Of a DNA stretch of 64,000 nt, positions 50,627 through 60,088 are shown piece by piece. The first letter of the stretch is position 1, and every line of letters begins with the position of its first letter. The stretch lies in contig JAFGNN010000069.1 in assembly GCA_016926955.1 (NCBI GenBank), positions 1-64,000 of the forward strand, written 5' to 3'. The notes below the pieces were generated by a model. It did not search any database. It saw only the letters and a program-made list of their open reading frames with translations, and was not told the origin of the DNA. This DNA comes from Spirochaetales bacterium. GTDB taxonomy: Bacteria; Spirochaetota; Spirochaetia; Treponematales; UBA12059. A program made the position numbers and the translations under genes.

Positions 50627-52381
50627 ATGGTCAACGCGAAGATAAACGGCATTGAAGTGCAGGTCGCGCCGGGAACGACGATCCTCGACGCGGCCGCCAA
50701 GGTCAACGTCAAGATCCCGAAGCTCTGCTACAACGCGGACCTCGAGCCCTGGGCGTCCTGCGGCATCTGCGTGGTCAAGAACGGCAAGAGCCCCAAGATG
50801 CTCCGCGCCTGCTGCACCCCGCTCGAGAACGGCATGGAGATAATCACCAACGACGCCGAGCTTGTGGAGACGCGCCGCACGGTCATCGAGCTCATCCTCT
50901 CGACCCATCCGGACGACTGCCTCCAGTGCCCGCGCAACCAGATGTGCGAGCTGCAGACCCTCGCCGCCGAATTCGGCATCCGCGAGCAGTCCTTCCCGAA
51001 GCGGCTCCGCGGGCTGTCGAAGGACGAGTCGACCAACACCCTCATCCTCGACCCCGAGAAGTGCATCCGCTGCGGCCGCTGCGTCAAGGTCTGCCAGGAC
51101 ATGCAGAACGTGTGGGCCATCGAGTTCCTGGGACGCGGCGAGAAGACCCGCATCGCCCCCGCGGGCGACGTGGCGCTGGCCGACGGCCCGTGCATCCGCT
51201 GCGGCCAGTGCTCGGCGCACTGCCCGGTGGGCGCGATCTACGAGAAGGACGAGACCGGTCCCGTCTGGGAAGCGCTCAGGAAGGAAGGTCCCGAGGACCG
51301 CGTGTGCGTCGTCCAGATCGCTCCGGCGGTCCGCGTCGCGCTCGGCGAGGAATTCGGGCTGCCTCCCGGCACCGTCCTGACCAAGAAGATCTACGCGGCC
51401 CTGCGCCGCATGGGCTTCGACGTCGTGTTCGACACGAATTTCTCCGCCGACCTGACCATCATGGAGGAAGGCACCGAGTTCGTGCAGCGCTTCACCAAGG
51501 ACCCGACAGCCCTGCCGCTCATCACGAGCTGCTGCCCGGCCTGGGTGGACTACATGGAGAAGTACTATCCGGACATGATCCCGCACTTCTCCACCGCGAA
51601 GAGTCCCCAGCAGATGATGGGCGCCATGATCAAGACCTACTGGGCCGCCAAGGCCAAGGTCGACCCCGCGAAGGTCTTCTCGGTCTCGGTCATGCCCTGC
51701 ACGGCCAAGAAATACGAGAACAAGCGCGACAAGACCATGTTCTCGTCCGGCTACCAGGACGTCGACGTGACCCTGACCACCCGCGAGCTCGCGCGCATGA
51801 TCAAGCAGGCGGGCATCGACCTCCTGAACCTGCCCGACGAGGAAGCCGACAGCCCGATGGGACCCTACTCGGGCGCCGGCGTCATCTTCGGCGCCACCGG
51901 AGGCGTCATGGAAGCCGCGCTCCGCACCGCCTACACCCTGGTCACCGGAGACGAACTCAAGGACGTCAACTTCACCGGCGTCCGCGGCATTTCCGGCATA
52001 AAGGAAGCCTCGGTCCACATCAAGGGCACCGAGGTCAAGGTGGCGGTGGCGCACCAGATGGGCAACATCGCGACCGTGCTCGACCAGATCCGCGAGGCGA
52101 AGAAGGCCGGCAAGCCGAGCCCCTGGCACTTCATCGAGGTGATGGCCTGCCGTGGCGGCTGCATCGGCGGCGGCGGCCAGCCCTACGGCGCTACCGACGA
52201 GGTCCGCGAGGCGCGCATGGCCGGCATCTACAACGACGACCAGAAGTCGACCTACCGCTGCTCGCACCTCAACCCGTTCATCAAGCAGGTGTACGAAGAG
52301 TTCCTCGAGGCGCCGAACTCCGGCAAGGCCCACGAGCTCCTGCACACCCACTACCACGAGAAGGCGATCTACACGAAGTAG
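50627..52381 (+). CDS. hndD: [FeFe]-hydrogenase catalytic subunit
   Basis: The 584-residue enzyme has an N-terminal [2Fe-2S] domain (CGICVV...RACCTP), the His-Cys cluster motif HPDDCLQCPRNQMC, two [4Fe-4S] motifs (CIRCGRCVKVC, CIRCGQCSAHC) and the H-cluster signatures. These are TSCCPAW near 299, MPCTAKKYE near 356 and EVMACRGGCIGGGGQP near 502. It reduces protons to H2. It is shorter than Thermotoga HydA because no extra C-terminal [2Fe-2S] domain is present. The ATG at 50627 follows GAGGAGA. A strong terminator follows. Confidence 0.96.
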   Translation: MVNAKINGIEVQVAPGTTILDAAAKVNVKIPKLCYNADLEPWASCGICVVKNGKSPKMLRACCTPLENGMEIITNDAELVETRRTVIELILSTHPDDCLQCPRNQMCELQTLAAEFGIREQSFPKRLRGLSKDESTNTLILDPEKCIRCGRCVKVCQDMQNVWAIEFLGRGEKTRIAPAGDVALADGPCIRCGQCSAHCPVGAIYEKDETGPVWEALRKEGPEDRVCVVQIAPAVRVALGEEFGLPPGTVLTKKIYAALRRMGFDVVFDTNFSADLTIMEEGTEFVQRFTKDPTALPLITSCCPAWVDYMEKYYPDMIPHFSTAKSPQQMMGAMIKTYWAAKAKVDPAKVFSVSVMPCTAKKYENKRDKTMFSSGYQDVDVTLTTRELARMIKQAGIDLLNLPDEEADSPMGPYSGAGVIFGATGGVMEAALRTAYTLVTGDELKDVNFTGVRGISGIKEASVHIKGTEVKVAVAHQMGNIATVLDQIREAKKAGKPSPWHFIEVMACRGGCIGGGGQPYGATDEVREARMAGIYNDDQKSTYRCSHLNPFIKQVYEEFLEAPNSGKAHELLHTHYHEKAIYTK

Positions 52382-52444
52382 CTCCCTCCTTCCGCGCAGC
52401 GGCTTCCGGAAGGCTCCGGATCGCCGTTCCTTTCGACGCTTTTG

Positions 52445-52483
52445 GGGTCGCCCGGTTCCTCCTGCCGGGCGACCCGTTTTTTT
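52445..52483 (+). terminator. Terminator of the hydrogenase operon
   Basis: An 11-bp perfect stem (52445-52455 with 52465-52475) with a 9-nt loop is followed by a run of seven T (52477-52483). It is the best intrinsic terminator in the window. Confidence 0.9.
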
Positions 52484-52580
52484 CTTCTGCAGTCGTGTAA
52501 TGCATGTTTATTGGAGTTTTTCGACATTCAGTGTTATTCTATCGGGTAACGGAACCTGAACCGGGTTCCGCGGAGGATGC

Positions 52581-52958
52581 ATGGCGCTGATACTGCTGGT
52601 GGACGACGATGAACTCATCCTCGAGACGACTTCTAAGATACTGATGCATGCGGGTCACGAGGTGCTGCCGGCGCCCGACGCCGAGAAGGCACACGCGTTG
52701 CTGGCCGGTCAAAACCCGGATCTGGCCCTCGTGGACGTCATGCTGCCCGGCAAGGGCGGCCTTTCCTTCATCATGGAATCATTCGGCCCGGACTCGGCCT
52801 GCAAGGTGGTGGTCATGTCGGGAAAAGTGGGCGTCGGGCTCGAGTCGTTCAAGGGCCTCGAGGGCCATTTCGGCGTCAGGGGCTTGCTCCAGAAGCCTTT
52901 CGGCGCCGCCGAGCTGCTCGACGCGGTGAACGCCGCCCTGGCGCGGGCTTGCGTCTAG
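52581..52958 (+). CDS. Single-domain response regulator (CheY-like)
   Basis: The 125-residue protein is one receiver domain: LLVDDDE with the acidic pair, DLALVDVMLPGKGG with the phosphoacceptor Asp near 53, VVMSGK with the switch Ser, and LLQKPFGAAEL with the conserved Lys-Pro. It has no output domain. The ATG at 52581 follows CGGAGGATGC. An AT-rich stretch upstream (52497-52540) may hold its promoter. No kinase is adjacent, so the partner is unknown. Confidence 0.9.
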   Translation: MALILLVDDDELILETTSKILMHAGHEVLPAPDAEKAHALLAGQNPDLALVDVMLPGKGGLSFIMESFGPDSACKVVVMSGKVGVGLESFKGLEGHFGVRGLLQKPFGAAELLDAVNAALARACV

Positions 52959-53001
52959 CGCCTTCCGGGGCGAAGGCGCGCGGCGGGGCCGAAGCACCGG
53001 C

Positions 53002-53787
53002 ATGCTGAAATATCCGCTCGTGCTCGTCCACGGGATAGCCGCAGTGGATCGCTGGAGGGGCCACGAATTCTGGGGCCCCATACCGGCGGCGCTCCGCGTG
53101 CGCGGCGTGGAGCCGCGTTTCGGGCGTACCGATTCCTGGGGCGGACTCGATTCGAACGCCGCGGCGCTCGCCTCGACGGTCGACCGGGTGCTCCGTGAGA
53201 CCGGCGCCGATCGGGTGAATATCGTCGCGCACTCGAAGGGCGGGATCGATGCCCGGGCCATGATCCATTCGCATGGCTACGGAGACAGGGTGGCGAGCCT
53301 CACGACGGTCTGCACGCCCCATCGGGGCGCCGAGCTCGCAGATCTAGCGCTGCGGCCGAAGGGCGTGCATTCGCCCTTCGCGCGCCGCGCGCTCAGGCTG
53401 TTCGGCCGCTTTTTCGGGGACGGGAACCCCGATCCGTACGAGGCCGTGCGGCAACTTTCCACCGAGTCCATGGCGCGTTTCAACGCGGAAGCCCGCCCCG
53501 ACCCGGCGGTGCGGTACCGTTCCCTCTACACCGTCATGGAGAACCCCTTCGAGGACGCGCTGTTCTTCCTTTCGAACCTGTACCTGGCGCGGAAGGCCGG
53601 CCGCAACGACGGCATCGTCAGCGCGGCGTCGGCGCGCTGGGGTCCCGAGTCGCGCGAGATCCGGGCCGGGAAGCGGGGAATTTCCCACGGCGCCGTCGTC
53701 GGCATGAGCGGAGGGAAGTCCCTGCGCGACGTGGTGGCCGGGATCTACGTGTCGCTGTTGGAGGAACTCGCCGCGGAAGGATTCTGA
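53002..53787 (+). CDS. Lipase-like alpha/beta hydrolase
   Basis: The 261-residue protein starts YPLVLVHGIAAVDRW, the oxyanion-hole HG segment of the alpha/beta hydrolase fold. It contains VNIVAHSKGGIDAR, a nucleophile elbow of the AHSKGG form found in triacylglycerol lipases. NDGIVSAASARWG near 205 and ISHGAVVG near 230 would supply the acid and His. No signal peptide is seen, so it is probably cytoplasmic or exported another way. Its substrate is unknown. It lies 43 bp after the receiver gene and may be co-transcribed. Confidence 0.85.
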   Translation: MLKYPLVLVHGIAAVDRWRGHEFWGPIPAALRVRGVEPRFGRTDSWGGLDSNAAALASTVDRVLRETGADRVNIVAHSKGGIDARAMIHSHGYGDRVASLTTVCTPHRGAELADLALRPKGVHSPFARRALRLFGRFFGDGNPDPYEAVRQLSTESMARFNAEARPDPAVRYRSLYTVMENPFEDALFFLSNLYLARKAGRNDGIVSAASARWGPESREIRAGKRGISHGAVVGMSGGKSLRDVVAGIYVSLLEELAAEGF

Positions 53788-53812
53788 ACCGGTCCGTCGC
53801 GGCCCGTCATCG

Positions 53813-53998
53813 TTACTCGGAGCTCCGCTTCGCGCCCGGCCCAATCCTCACCACGAGCTCCGCTTCCGCGTCGACGCCCTTGAGCGAGCCGACCAGGCCG
53901 AGCACGGTGTCGCGTACGATGGCCTCGACGAAGGGGACGAGCGGGACTTCCCTGCCGTCGCAGAGGACGCTCGCGCGCCGATCAGAAGAGTCTTCCAT
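53813..53998 (-). CDS. Small conserved-looking protein, unknown function
   Basis: A 61-residue protein (MEDSSDRRASVLCDGREVPL at the start, then VPFVEAIVRDTVLGLVGSLK) starts at 53998 with GGAGG 7 bp upstream. It overlaps the mobB 3' end by 17 bp. The acidic start, amphipathic middle and VVRIGPG end suggest a real protein rather than a shadow. I do not recognise the family. Confidence 0.6.
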   Translation of the reverse strand: MEDSSDRRASVLCDGREVPLVPFVEAIVRDTVLGLVGSLKGVDAEAELVVRIGPGAKRSSE

Positions 53999-54584
53999 GC
54001 CAAGCCTCCAGGAAGAGGGACAGAGCTTCCGCGTCGAGCGGCGCGAGGACAGCGACGCCGAGCGCGCCGGCCGCGTCCGCGAGGGCGGGGCGGTCCGTGA
54101 CGATCGCGTCGACGGAGTCGAGCGGTAATTTGAGCTCGGTTTCCGATTCGGCCCCGCCCGCGACGAGCACGGCCGGGGCGCCTTCGATGCGCGCGCCCTC
54201 CACGAGCACGACGCGCGCGTCGGGGAAGAGGCGGGCGAGGAAAGCAAGGTCCGGCGGCGCCTCGCGGCGGAGCGAAAGGTGGAGCTCCCCGCCGCCCAGT
54301 ATGGCCGCTTCGGCGCCCGCGTCGAAGAAACGCCGCGAGTCCTTGCCCGGCGCGTCGCGGTCGCCGGGGTGCTTCGTGACCTTGAGGGCGGCGCACGGGA
54401 CGCCGCGATGAGTGAGCAGGCGGAGCGTCGACTCGGCAAGCGCCGTCTTGCCGGAATCCGACCAGCCGAGCAGGCAGCCGACGAGGGCGCGGCGGGAGGG
54501 CGAAGCGAGCTTTCCGGTGCCGACGCCGGAGACCGTCGCCCGAGCCGGCGAGGGCGGCCGAGTTGCCTTCTTCAAACCTTTCAT
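53982..54584 (-). CDS. mobB: MobB-like P-loop GTPase
   Basis: The 200-residue protein has a P-loop LGWSDSGKTALAES near residue 39 and KVTKHPGD, as in MobB, the adaptor of molybdopterin guanine dinucleotide synthesis. DSRRFFDAGAEAAIL and VLVEGARIEGAP are further family blocks. The ATG at 54584 overlaps the upstream stop (ATGA). No mobA or other molybdopterin gene is in the window. It may still act in cofactor assembly or as a general P-loop adaptor. Confidence 0.8.
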   Translation of the reverse strand: MKGLKKATRPPSPARATVSGVGTGKLASPSRRALVGCLLGWSDSGKTALAESTLRLLTHRGVPCAALKVTKHPGDRDAPGKDSRRFFDAGAEAAILGGGELHLSLRREAPPDLAFLARLFPDARVVLVEGARIEGAPAVLVAGGAESETELKLPLDSVDAIVTDRPALADAAGALGVAVLAPLDAEALSLFLEAWHGRLF

Positions 54585-55741
54585 TCTCCGACCTTTTCGA
54601 TGATCGTTCCGGCTACGACGCCCTCGCCGGATTCGCGCGCTTCGGCGCCCGTGACACGCACGAGGTCGTAGCGCGCAAGCTCGAAGAAACCCGCGGCCTT
54701 CGCGGCCGGGTCGCCCGATCTGGCGCTCAGCGCCGCCCGTCCGCGCGCGTCGCAGAGCAGGTAGCGGACGCGGCCGGCCTTGTTGAGCATGGGCTCGGAG
54801 ACGACGCGGCGGAAGCCCTCCGGGGCGGCGGACTGCCCGCGCCCGGGCGAAAGCGCGAACCAGGCGGCCTTGAGCTCGTCTCGGTCGAGGCCTGCTTCGC
54901 GGGCCAGGGCGGCCACGGTCGGCGGGACCTCCCAGGGCGCGGCGTCGTGGCAGGTGTGCGAGGGGCCGGCGGCGAGCGCGGGGCAGGGTATCGGGGCGGG
55001 GCAGGGCGCGACGACGGACCAGCCGCGTTCCAGAAGCGCGTCGCGGAGCGCGATGGCGTCGCGGCTCGTGGCGAGCAGGGCTGGTTCCACCACGAGGACG
55101 AGGCCGCCGGGCGCGAGGAGGGGGCGGAGCGTCTCGACGAAGGCCGCGCGGCGCGCGACGCGGTCGGGGCGGCCCTTCCAGAGCTCGTTGAGGCTGTGGC
55201 CGAAGGCGATGGCGTCGTAGGGGCCGGGCGGAAGGCGATCGGGGGACAGGCCTTCGAGGTCGGCGGCGAGGGTCTCCACATGGGGAGGCCCGGAGGGCGC
55301 AAGGCCTTCGGGCGGATTTTCGAGGATGCGTCGCGCGAGGGACAGGGCTTCGGGGGAGGCGTCGACGAGAACGATTTCGCGGGCGCCTGAATCCGCGAAG
55401 GCGGCGGCGACCGGACCGGGGCCGGAGCCGAGGTCGAGGACGCGCCGGCGCGGACCGGCCTTCGAGAGCGCCAGGGCGCGCGCGGTCTGCGCGTACGAGA
55501 CGGGCCAGTAATAGAGCAGGTAGGCTTCGAGGAGCGCGGGATCGCGCATGTAGGGCGCGCCGACCAGTTCGCGGCCGCCGGTGAGTCCCCGCTGGAGGCG
55601 GAGCAGGTCCTTGCCGACGGCGGCGAGGCGGGCGGGCGCGAGCGGTGCGGCCGGGGCGGACGGCGCGTCGGCCGTTCGCGGAGCCAGCGCGGGGAGCGAG
55701 GCCGCCCTCCGGCCGAGCGCGTCTGGACCGGTGCCCGCCAT
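54581..55741 (-). CDS. Rsm22-like SAM-dependent rRNA methyltransferase
   Basis: The 386-residue protein has a Rossmann methyltransferase core with RVLDLGSGPGPVAAAF (motif I, near 100). YDAIAFGHSLNELW, LLAPGGLVLVVEPAL and a C-terminal Cys/His segment (CPAPIPCPAL, HTCHD) follow. This fits Rsm22, a small-subunit rRNA methyltransferase family with a metal-binding part. The ATG at 55741 is preferred over 55978 because the first 79 codons of the longer frame are Arg/Pro-rich shadow. It overlaps mobB by 4 bp. Confidence 0.78.
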   Translation of the reverse strand: MAGTGPDALGRRAASLPALAPRTADAPSAPAAPLAPARLAAVGKDLLRLQRGLTGGRELVGAPYMRDPALLEAYLLYYWPVSYAQTARALALSKAGPRRRVLDLGSGPGPVAAAFADSGAREIVLVDASPEALSLARRILENPPEGLAPSGPPHVETLAADLEGLSPDRLPPGPYDAIAFGHSLNELWKGRPDRVARRAAFVETLRPLLAPGGLVLVVEPALLATSRDAIALRDALLERGWSVVAPCPAPIPCPALAAGPSHTCHDAAPWEVPPTVAALAREAGLDRDELKAAWFALSPGRGQSAAPEGFRRVVSEPMLNKAGRVRYLLCDARGRAALSARSGDPAAKAAGFFELARYDLVRVTGAEARESGEGVVAGTIIEKVGE

Positions 55742-55746
55742 GGCTT

Positions 55747-56433
55747 TCAGCCGGCCCTCGGCATCGGCGCGAGCGGCTCGGGTTCGGGCTCGTCGCCGGG
55801 ATCCTTCGCGCCGAACCCGGCCAGGAAGAGCACCTTGCGCAGAGCCTCGGGGAGGGCGTCGGTGAGCAGGCGGCGTTCGGGGCTTTCGTTCGGGCGCACG
55901 GCCTGGAGCTCCGAGGCCAGGTCGGACATGAGGGGCGGGACGGCGCCGAGCTCGCGCCCGAGGTCCTCGCCCTTCCACGAGCGCGCGGTCCGGCCCGGGA
56001 GGGCGTCCATGCGGCGGCAGAGGGCGAAGCTGGACGAACCGTCTTTGGCGCGGACTCCCGAGTATCCGAAAAGGCGGCAGATGAGGGGGCGCCCTTCGTA
56101 GACCGAGCAGTGGGCGGCGTCGGAGCGATAGAAGGGACAGTGAGGCTCATCGCGTTCGGCTTCGGAGAAGCCGTCGAGGGCGAGCTCGAGCGCGCGCGCG
56201 GGAGCGGCGCGCGAGAGGAAGGCCGCCAGGTAGCCTGCCTCGAGCGAGGTGAGGTCGGGAATGAAGGACTCGCAACAGGAGCCGCAGCCATCCGGGCAGG
56301 CGACGCCGCTTGAGTCGCGGAAGGCGGCCATCTCGAGCGCGGCGCGCTCGTAGACCCGGTGGACGCCGGAAAGGGCGTCCATAAGGTCGCCGAAGGGAAG
56401 GCCCGGGGGCAGGATTTCGTGGACTTGCTTCAT
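55747..56433 (-). CDS. YkgJ-family zinc/iron-chelating protein
   Basis: The 228-residue protein has the CxxC...C cluster of the YkgJ family: CPDGCGSCCESF near 48, HCPFYRSDAAHCSVYEGRPLICRLFGY near 105 and a final ALCRRM. These cysteines bind zinc or Fe-S. The family is of unknown function. The ATG at 56433 lacks a good Shine-Dalgarno sequence, but the upstream frame is low-complexity. It is 6 bp from the Rsm22-like gene, so they form an operon. Confidence 0.82.
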   Translation of the reverse strand: MKQVHEILPPGLPFGDLMDALSGVHRVYERAALEMAAFRDSSGVACPDGCGSCCESFIPDLTSLEAGYLAAFLSRAAPARALELALDGFSEAERDEPHCPFYRSDAAHCSVYEGRPLICRLFGYSGVRAKDGSSSFALCRRMDALPGRTARSWKGEDLGRELGAVPPLMSDLASELQAVRPNESPERRLLTDALPEALRKVLFLAGFGAKDPGDEPEPEPLAPMPRAG

Positions 56434-56548
56434 GGAGGTACCGGTGCCGCGAGAGTAGGGAAGCCGGGCCGGGCTGGTCAAGCGGGGGGCGGGGGAGGGA
56501 AGGGGGATGCCGGCGGTCCGGCGGACGGATCCGGCCTGGCGCGCCGGC

Positions 56549-58513
56549 TCAGTCTCGAGTCGAGCCGGGCTCGGGAAGGTCCGCGTCGTGGCCGGCCTCG
56601 TGGTCGACGCCGTCCGGCGCGCCGCCATAGGGCGCCGACCCTTCGGCGGCGTGGAGGGCTTCCCCGGGCGCGTCGGGCTGGGCGCCGTGGCGGCGCTCCC
56701 GGAAGCGCGTTTCCTCCGCGGCGGCGGCTGCGGCGGCCTTGACCGCGGCGGCGAGCGGCCCGGGAATGCCGCCGGCCTTCGCGATGACGCCGGGCTCGGT
56801 CGCGGCCAGCGCCTCGAGGCTGCCGAAGGCCTTCATCAGCTTCGCGGCGCGCCCGGGACCGATGCCCTCCAGGTCCTCGAGGGCGGGGAAGCGGAGCTCC
56901 TTCTCGCGGAGGCGCCGCGACAGGCCCGTGGCGAAGCGGTGGGTCTCGTCGCGGACGGCGACGAGCACGCGGAGCGCGGCCGAGTCGTGGGCGAGCGCGA
57001 TGGCTGCTTCGGCGCCGGGGAGCCACACTTCCTCGTTCTCCTTCGCGAGCCCGGCCACGGGGATGTCGGAGAGTTCCAGCGCGTCGAGCACCCCTCGGGC
57101 GGCGTTGACCTGCCCCAGACCGCCGTCCACCAGCACCAGGTCCGGCAGTTCGGCGCCTTCGTTGAGCAGGCCCGAGTAGCGGCGCCCGACCGCCTCGCGC
57201 ATTGACGCGAAGTCGTCGATGCGGCCGCCGAGCGAGCGCATGCGGAAGTGGCGGTAGTTCTTCTTGTCGGGCACGCCGTCCCGGAAACTGACCAGGCTGG
57301 CGACGGTGTGCTTGCCCGAGAGGTGGGCGATATCGAAGCCCTCGATGCGGGCGGGCAGTACTTCGAGCCCGAGGGCCTTGCGGAGCTCCTCGAGCGCTTC
57401 CACGTCGCCGGCCTCGCGGCGGCGCTTGGCGAGATCCTCCTTCGCGTTGTGGACCGCCATGGCCATGGCGGCCTCGTGGCGCTTGCCTTCGGGCAGCGTG
57501 AAGGCCGCCTCGACGCCGAGCTCGCGGCGCGCCCATTCCGAGAGCAGGGCGGCGTCCAGCTCTCCCGAGACGTAGACCGTGGGGGGCGGGGGGCGCTCGC
57601 GGTCGTAGTAGCTCGTGACGAAGGACTCGATCGCCTCCTCGGCGCTGCCGAAGGCGCGGACGCGGAAAAGGTCCCTTCCCGCGAGCCGCCCGCCCCGCAT
57701 GGAGAAGACCGTGAAGTCCGCGAGGCTGCCGTCGATCGCCCAGGCCAGGTAGTCGCGGCTCTCGGGGTCGAAGTCGACCACGCGATTGTCGCCGCGGAAG
57801 CCCTCCACGGCCGCGATGGCGTCGCGCAGGCCTGCCGCCTTCTCGAAGGCCAGCTCGCGGGAGGCGTCCGCCATTCGTTCCCGCAGGTCCGACAGGAGCC
57901 CCTCGGTGTCGCCCGAGAGCAGCCGTTCCACCTCGGCCACGCGCTCGGCGTACGCCTCCCTGGTCACCTTGCCCGCGCAGGGCGCGGCGCAGCGTCCGAT
58001 GTGCCAGTACATGCAGGGAGCCTCGCGCTTCCTCATCTCGCGGCAGCGGCGCAAGGGGAAGAGGCGCTTCACCAGGTCCAGGTACTGGTCGATGATCTCG
58101 GCGCTCGGGAAGGGGCCGAAGTAGCGGCTGCCGTCGTCGACGATGCGGCGCGTGCGGAAGACGCGGGGGAAGTCCTCGTTCGTCACCCGGATGACGGGAT
58201 AGGTCTTGCCGTCCTTCAGGTTGATGTTGTACTTGGGCGCCCACTTCTTGATCAGCTCGTTCTCGAGGAGGAGCGCCTCGTACTCGGTGGCGGTCAGGAT
58301 CCACTCGATCGAGGCGATCCGCGAGACGAGGAGACGGGTCTTCGTGTCCTTGCGGCCCGTAAAATAGGAGGAAAGGCGATTCTTGAGGACCTTGGCCTTG
58401 CCGACGTAGATTATCGTTCCCTCGGCGTCCCGCATGAGGTAGACTCCGGGGGACTCCGGGGCGCTCCGCGCGACGGCTTTGGGCTGCATCGTTGTAGCTT
58501 CATTGTCCGGCAT
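56549..58513 (-). CDS. uvrC: Excinuclease ABC subunit C
   Basis: The 654-residue nuclease has an N-terminal GIY-YIG domain (SPGVYLMRDAEGTIIYVGKA, residues 22-41; YGP-type FGPFPSAEI). A cysteine-containing segment (CMYWHIGRCAAPC), a UVR motif, the RNase H-like C-terminal nuclease (EGFDIAHLSGKHTVASLV; LPDLVLVDGGLGQVNAA) and a helix-hairpin-helix (LEDLEGIGPGRAAKLM) follow. It makes both incisions in nucleotide excision repair. About 50 residues of His/Asp/Gly-rich tail follow the HhH. The start at 58513 has no strong ribosome site; Met9 (58489) is possible. Confidence 0.95.
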   Translation of the reverse strand: MPDNEATTMQPKAVARSAPESPGVYLMRDAEGTIIYVGKAKVLKNRLSSYFTGRKDTKTRLLVSRIASIEWILTATEYEALLLENELIKKWAPKYNINLKDGKTYPVIRVTNEDFPRVFRTRRIVDDGSRYFGPFPSAEIIDQYLDLVKRLFPLRRCREMRKREAPCMYWHIGRCAAPCAGKVTREAYAERVAEVERLLSGDTEGLLSDLRERMADASRELAFEKAAGLRDAIAAVEGFRGDNRVVDFDPESRDYLAWAIDGSLADFTVFSMRGGRLAGRDLFRVRAFGSAEEAIESFVTSYYDRERPPPPTVYVSGELDAALLSEWARRELGVEAAFTLPEGKRHEAAMAMAVHNAKEDLAKRRREAGDVEALEELRKALGLEVLPARIEGFDIAHLSGKHTVASLVSFRDGVPDKKNYRHFRMRSLGGRIDDFASMREAVGRRYSGLLNEGAELPDLVLVDGGLGQVNAARGVLDALELSDIPVAGLAKENEEVWLPGAEAAIALAHDSAALRVLVAVRDETHRFATGLSRRLREKELRFPALEDLEGIGPGRAAKLMKAFGSLEALAATEPGVIAKAGGIPGPLAAAVKAAAAAAAEETRFRERRHGAQPDAPGEALHAAEGSAPYGGAPDGVDHEAGHDADLPEPGSTRD

Positions 58514-58540
58514 GTCGTTTCGATAATAAGGTACAGGGAA

Positions 58541-60088
58541 ATGTCCGCAAAGGGAATCGCCGTCGCCGCCTGCCTCCTCGCCGTCTCGGCGGGAGCCTCC
58601 GTCGCCGAGACGACGCTCAGCGTCGATCCGGCGACGGTCTCCCCGTCCTCGCCCGAGCAGTGGGTGCTCGAAGGGCTCCGCCGGGCTCCCGGCGCGGCCG
58701 GCGGCGTCGATTTCGTCCTCGACGAGGCGCGAGGCATGCCGGGGCCGGGCATAGATCTGCTGCTCGGTTTCGACGAGGCTTCCCCGGTCGACGCCACGGG
58801 ACGCTGGTCGCCGAGGCTCGCCAGCCTTCCCGAGCTCGCGGGCGAATCGCGGTCCTTCATGGGCCGCGGCGCCGCGAGCTTCCGCTCCGGCGACGGCCCC
58901 TTCCTGCTCGATCCCCGATCGAGCGAGGTGCTCGGGCCGGGCGCGGCGCCGGGCGATTTCTCCATCTCGTTCTGGACCTGGCCCGCCGTCGCCGAGAACG
59001 GCGAGATCCTGCTCCGATGGCGCTCAGTCCGCCGCGAAGGCTCCGCAGGAACGGTGAGCGTCTCTCCCCAGAGCTTCGTTTTCTCCATAGTCCGCGACCG
59101 TCCGGCCTGGAGCTTCGTCGATTTCTTCGTTCCGCCTGCCGGAAGCCCCGGCGCTCCCCTGCGCGTGGAGCTCGTCGGGGCATCGATCATGGTGCCGCGG
59201 ACCTGGACTCATCACCTGCTGCGCTTCGATTCCTCGACGGGGCTCGTCGAGTACTTGATGAACGGCCGGGTCGAGGCGACCGCCTACGCGACGCCCTCCG
59301 GACGGGAGGCGGTCCCGGGCACGGGAGCGGCGGGACGGACCGTATACGTGCCGCGCGTCGGCGAGGCGGCTCCGATCGAGATCGGTCCCGAGTACGCCGG
59401 CCTTGTGGACGAGTTCTCCCTCGCCGCGCGCTTCGTCGAGGAAGCCGACGCCGCCCGTTACAGGGTCTCGGGCGGGAGCGCGGTCTCGCCGGTCATGGAC
59501 CTGGGCTCGGCGCGGGCCAGGCTGCTGGAAATAGGCGCGCGACGGAGGACGCCCGGCGATTCCGGCGCCTCCTTCATGTACCGGGTGGCCGAGGGCGCCT
59601 ATGGCTGGAGCGCCTCGGTGCCCGAGTGGGTGCCCTTCGATCCGGACCGGCCGCTTCCGGGCGAACCCGAGGGTCGATACGTCCAGCTCCGCGTCGAGCT
59701 ATATCCGGACGGGCGCGGCGAAGCTGGAGCGAGCTTCTCGGGATTCGAGCTGCGCTACGAGCCCGACCTGCCTCCCCAGCCGCCCGCCCGCGTCCTCGCG
59801 CTCGCCGGCGACGGCGCGGTGACGCTGCGCTGGACGCGGGTGCCTGAGGCGGACGTGGCCGGGTACGCGGTCTGGTTCGGAAGGAAGAGCGGGGAGTATT
59901 TCGGCGTTTCCACTACGCTCGGCGAAGGCCCCTTCGATGCGGGACGGGCCCTCGAGTTCACCATCGACGGGCTCGAGAACGGCGTCATCTACTATTTCGC
60001 CGTCGCGTCGTACGACGCAGCCGGTCCGCTCGGCGCGGGCGAATTCTCCGTCGAGGCCAGCGCCCGACCGCTCAGGACGGCTAAATGA
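58541..60088 (+). CDS. Secreted LamG/Fn3-domain protein
   Basis: The 515-residue protein has a signal peptide (IAVAACLLAVSAGASVAE), a LamG/concanavalin-like jellyroll (about 80-285; FSISFWTWP, WTHHLLRFDSSTGLVEYLMNG) and a beta-rich middle. A C-terminal fibronectin type III domain begins near 415 (ALAGDGAVTLRWTRVPEADVAGYAVW). It is probably a periplasmic or surface binding protein. The ATG at 58541 follows ACAGGGA. It shares a divergent gap of 27 bp with uvrC. The next gene overlaps it (ATGA). Confidence 0.85.
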   Translation: MSAKGIAVAACLLAVSAGASVAETTLSVDPATVSPSSPEQWVLEGLRRAPGAAGGVDFVLDEARGMPGPGIDLLLGFDEASPVDATGRWSPRLASLPELAGESRSFMGRGAASFRSGDGPFLLDPRSSEVLGPGAAPGDFSISFWTWPAVAENGEILLRWRSVRREGSAGTVSVSPQSFVFSIVRDRPAWSFVDFFVPPAGSPGAPLRVELVGASIMVPRTWTHHLLRFDSSTGLVEYLMNGRVEATAYATPSGREAVPGTGAAGRTVYVPRVGEAAPIEIGPEYAGLVDEFSLAARFVEEADAARYRVSGGSAVSPVMDLGSARARLLEIGARRRTPGDSGASFMYRVAEGAYGWSASVPEWVPFDPDRPLPGEPEGRYVQLRVELYPDGRGEAGASFSGFELRYEPDLPPQPPARVLALAGDGAVTLRWTRVPEADVAGYAVWFGRKSGEYFGVSTTLGEGPFDAGRALEFTIDGLENGVIYYFAVASYDAAGPLGAGEFSVEASARPLRTAK

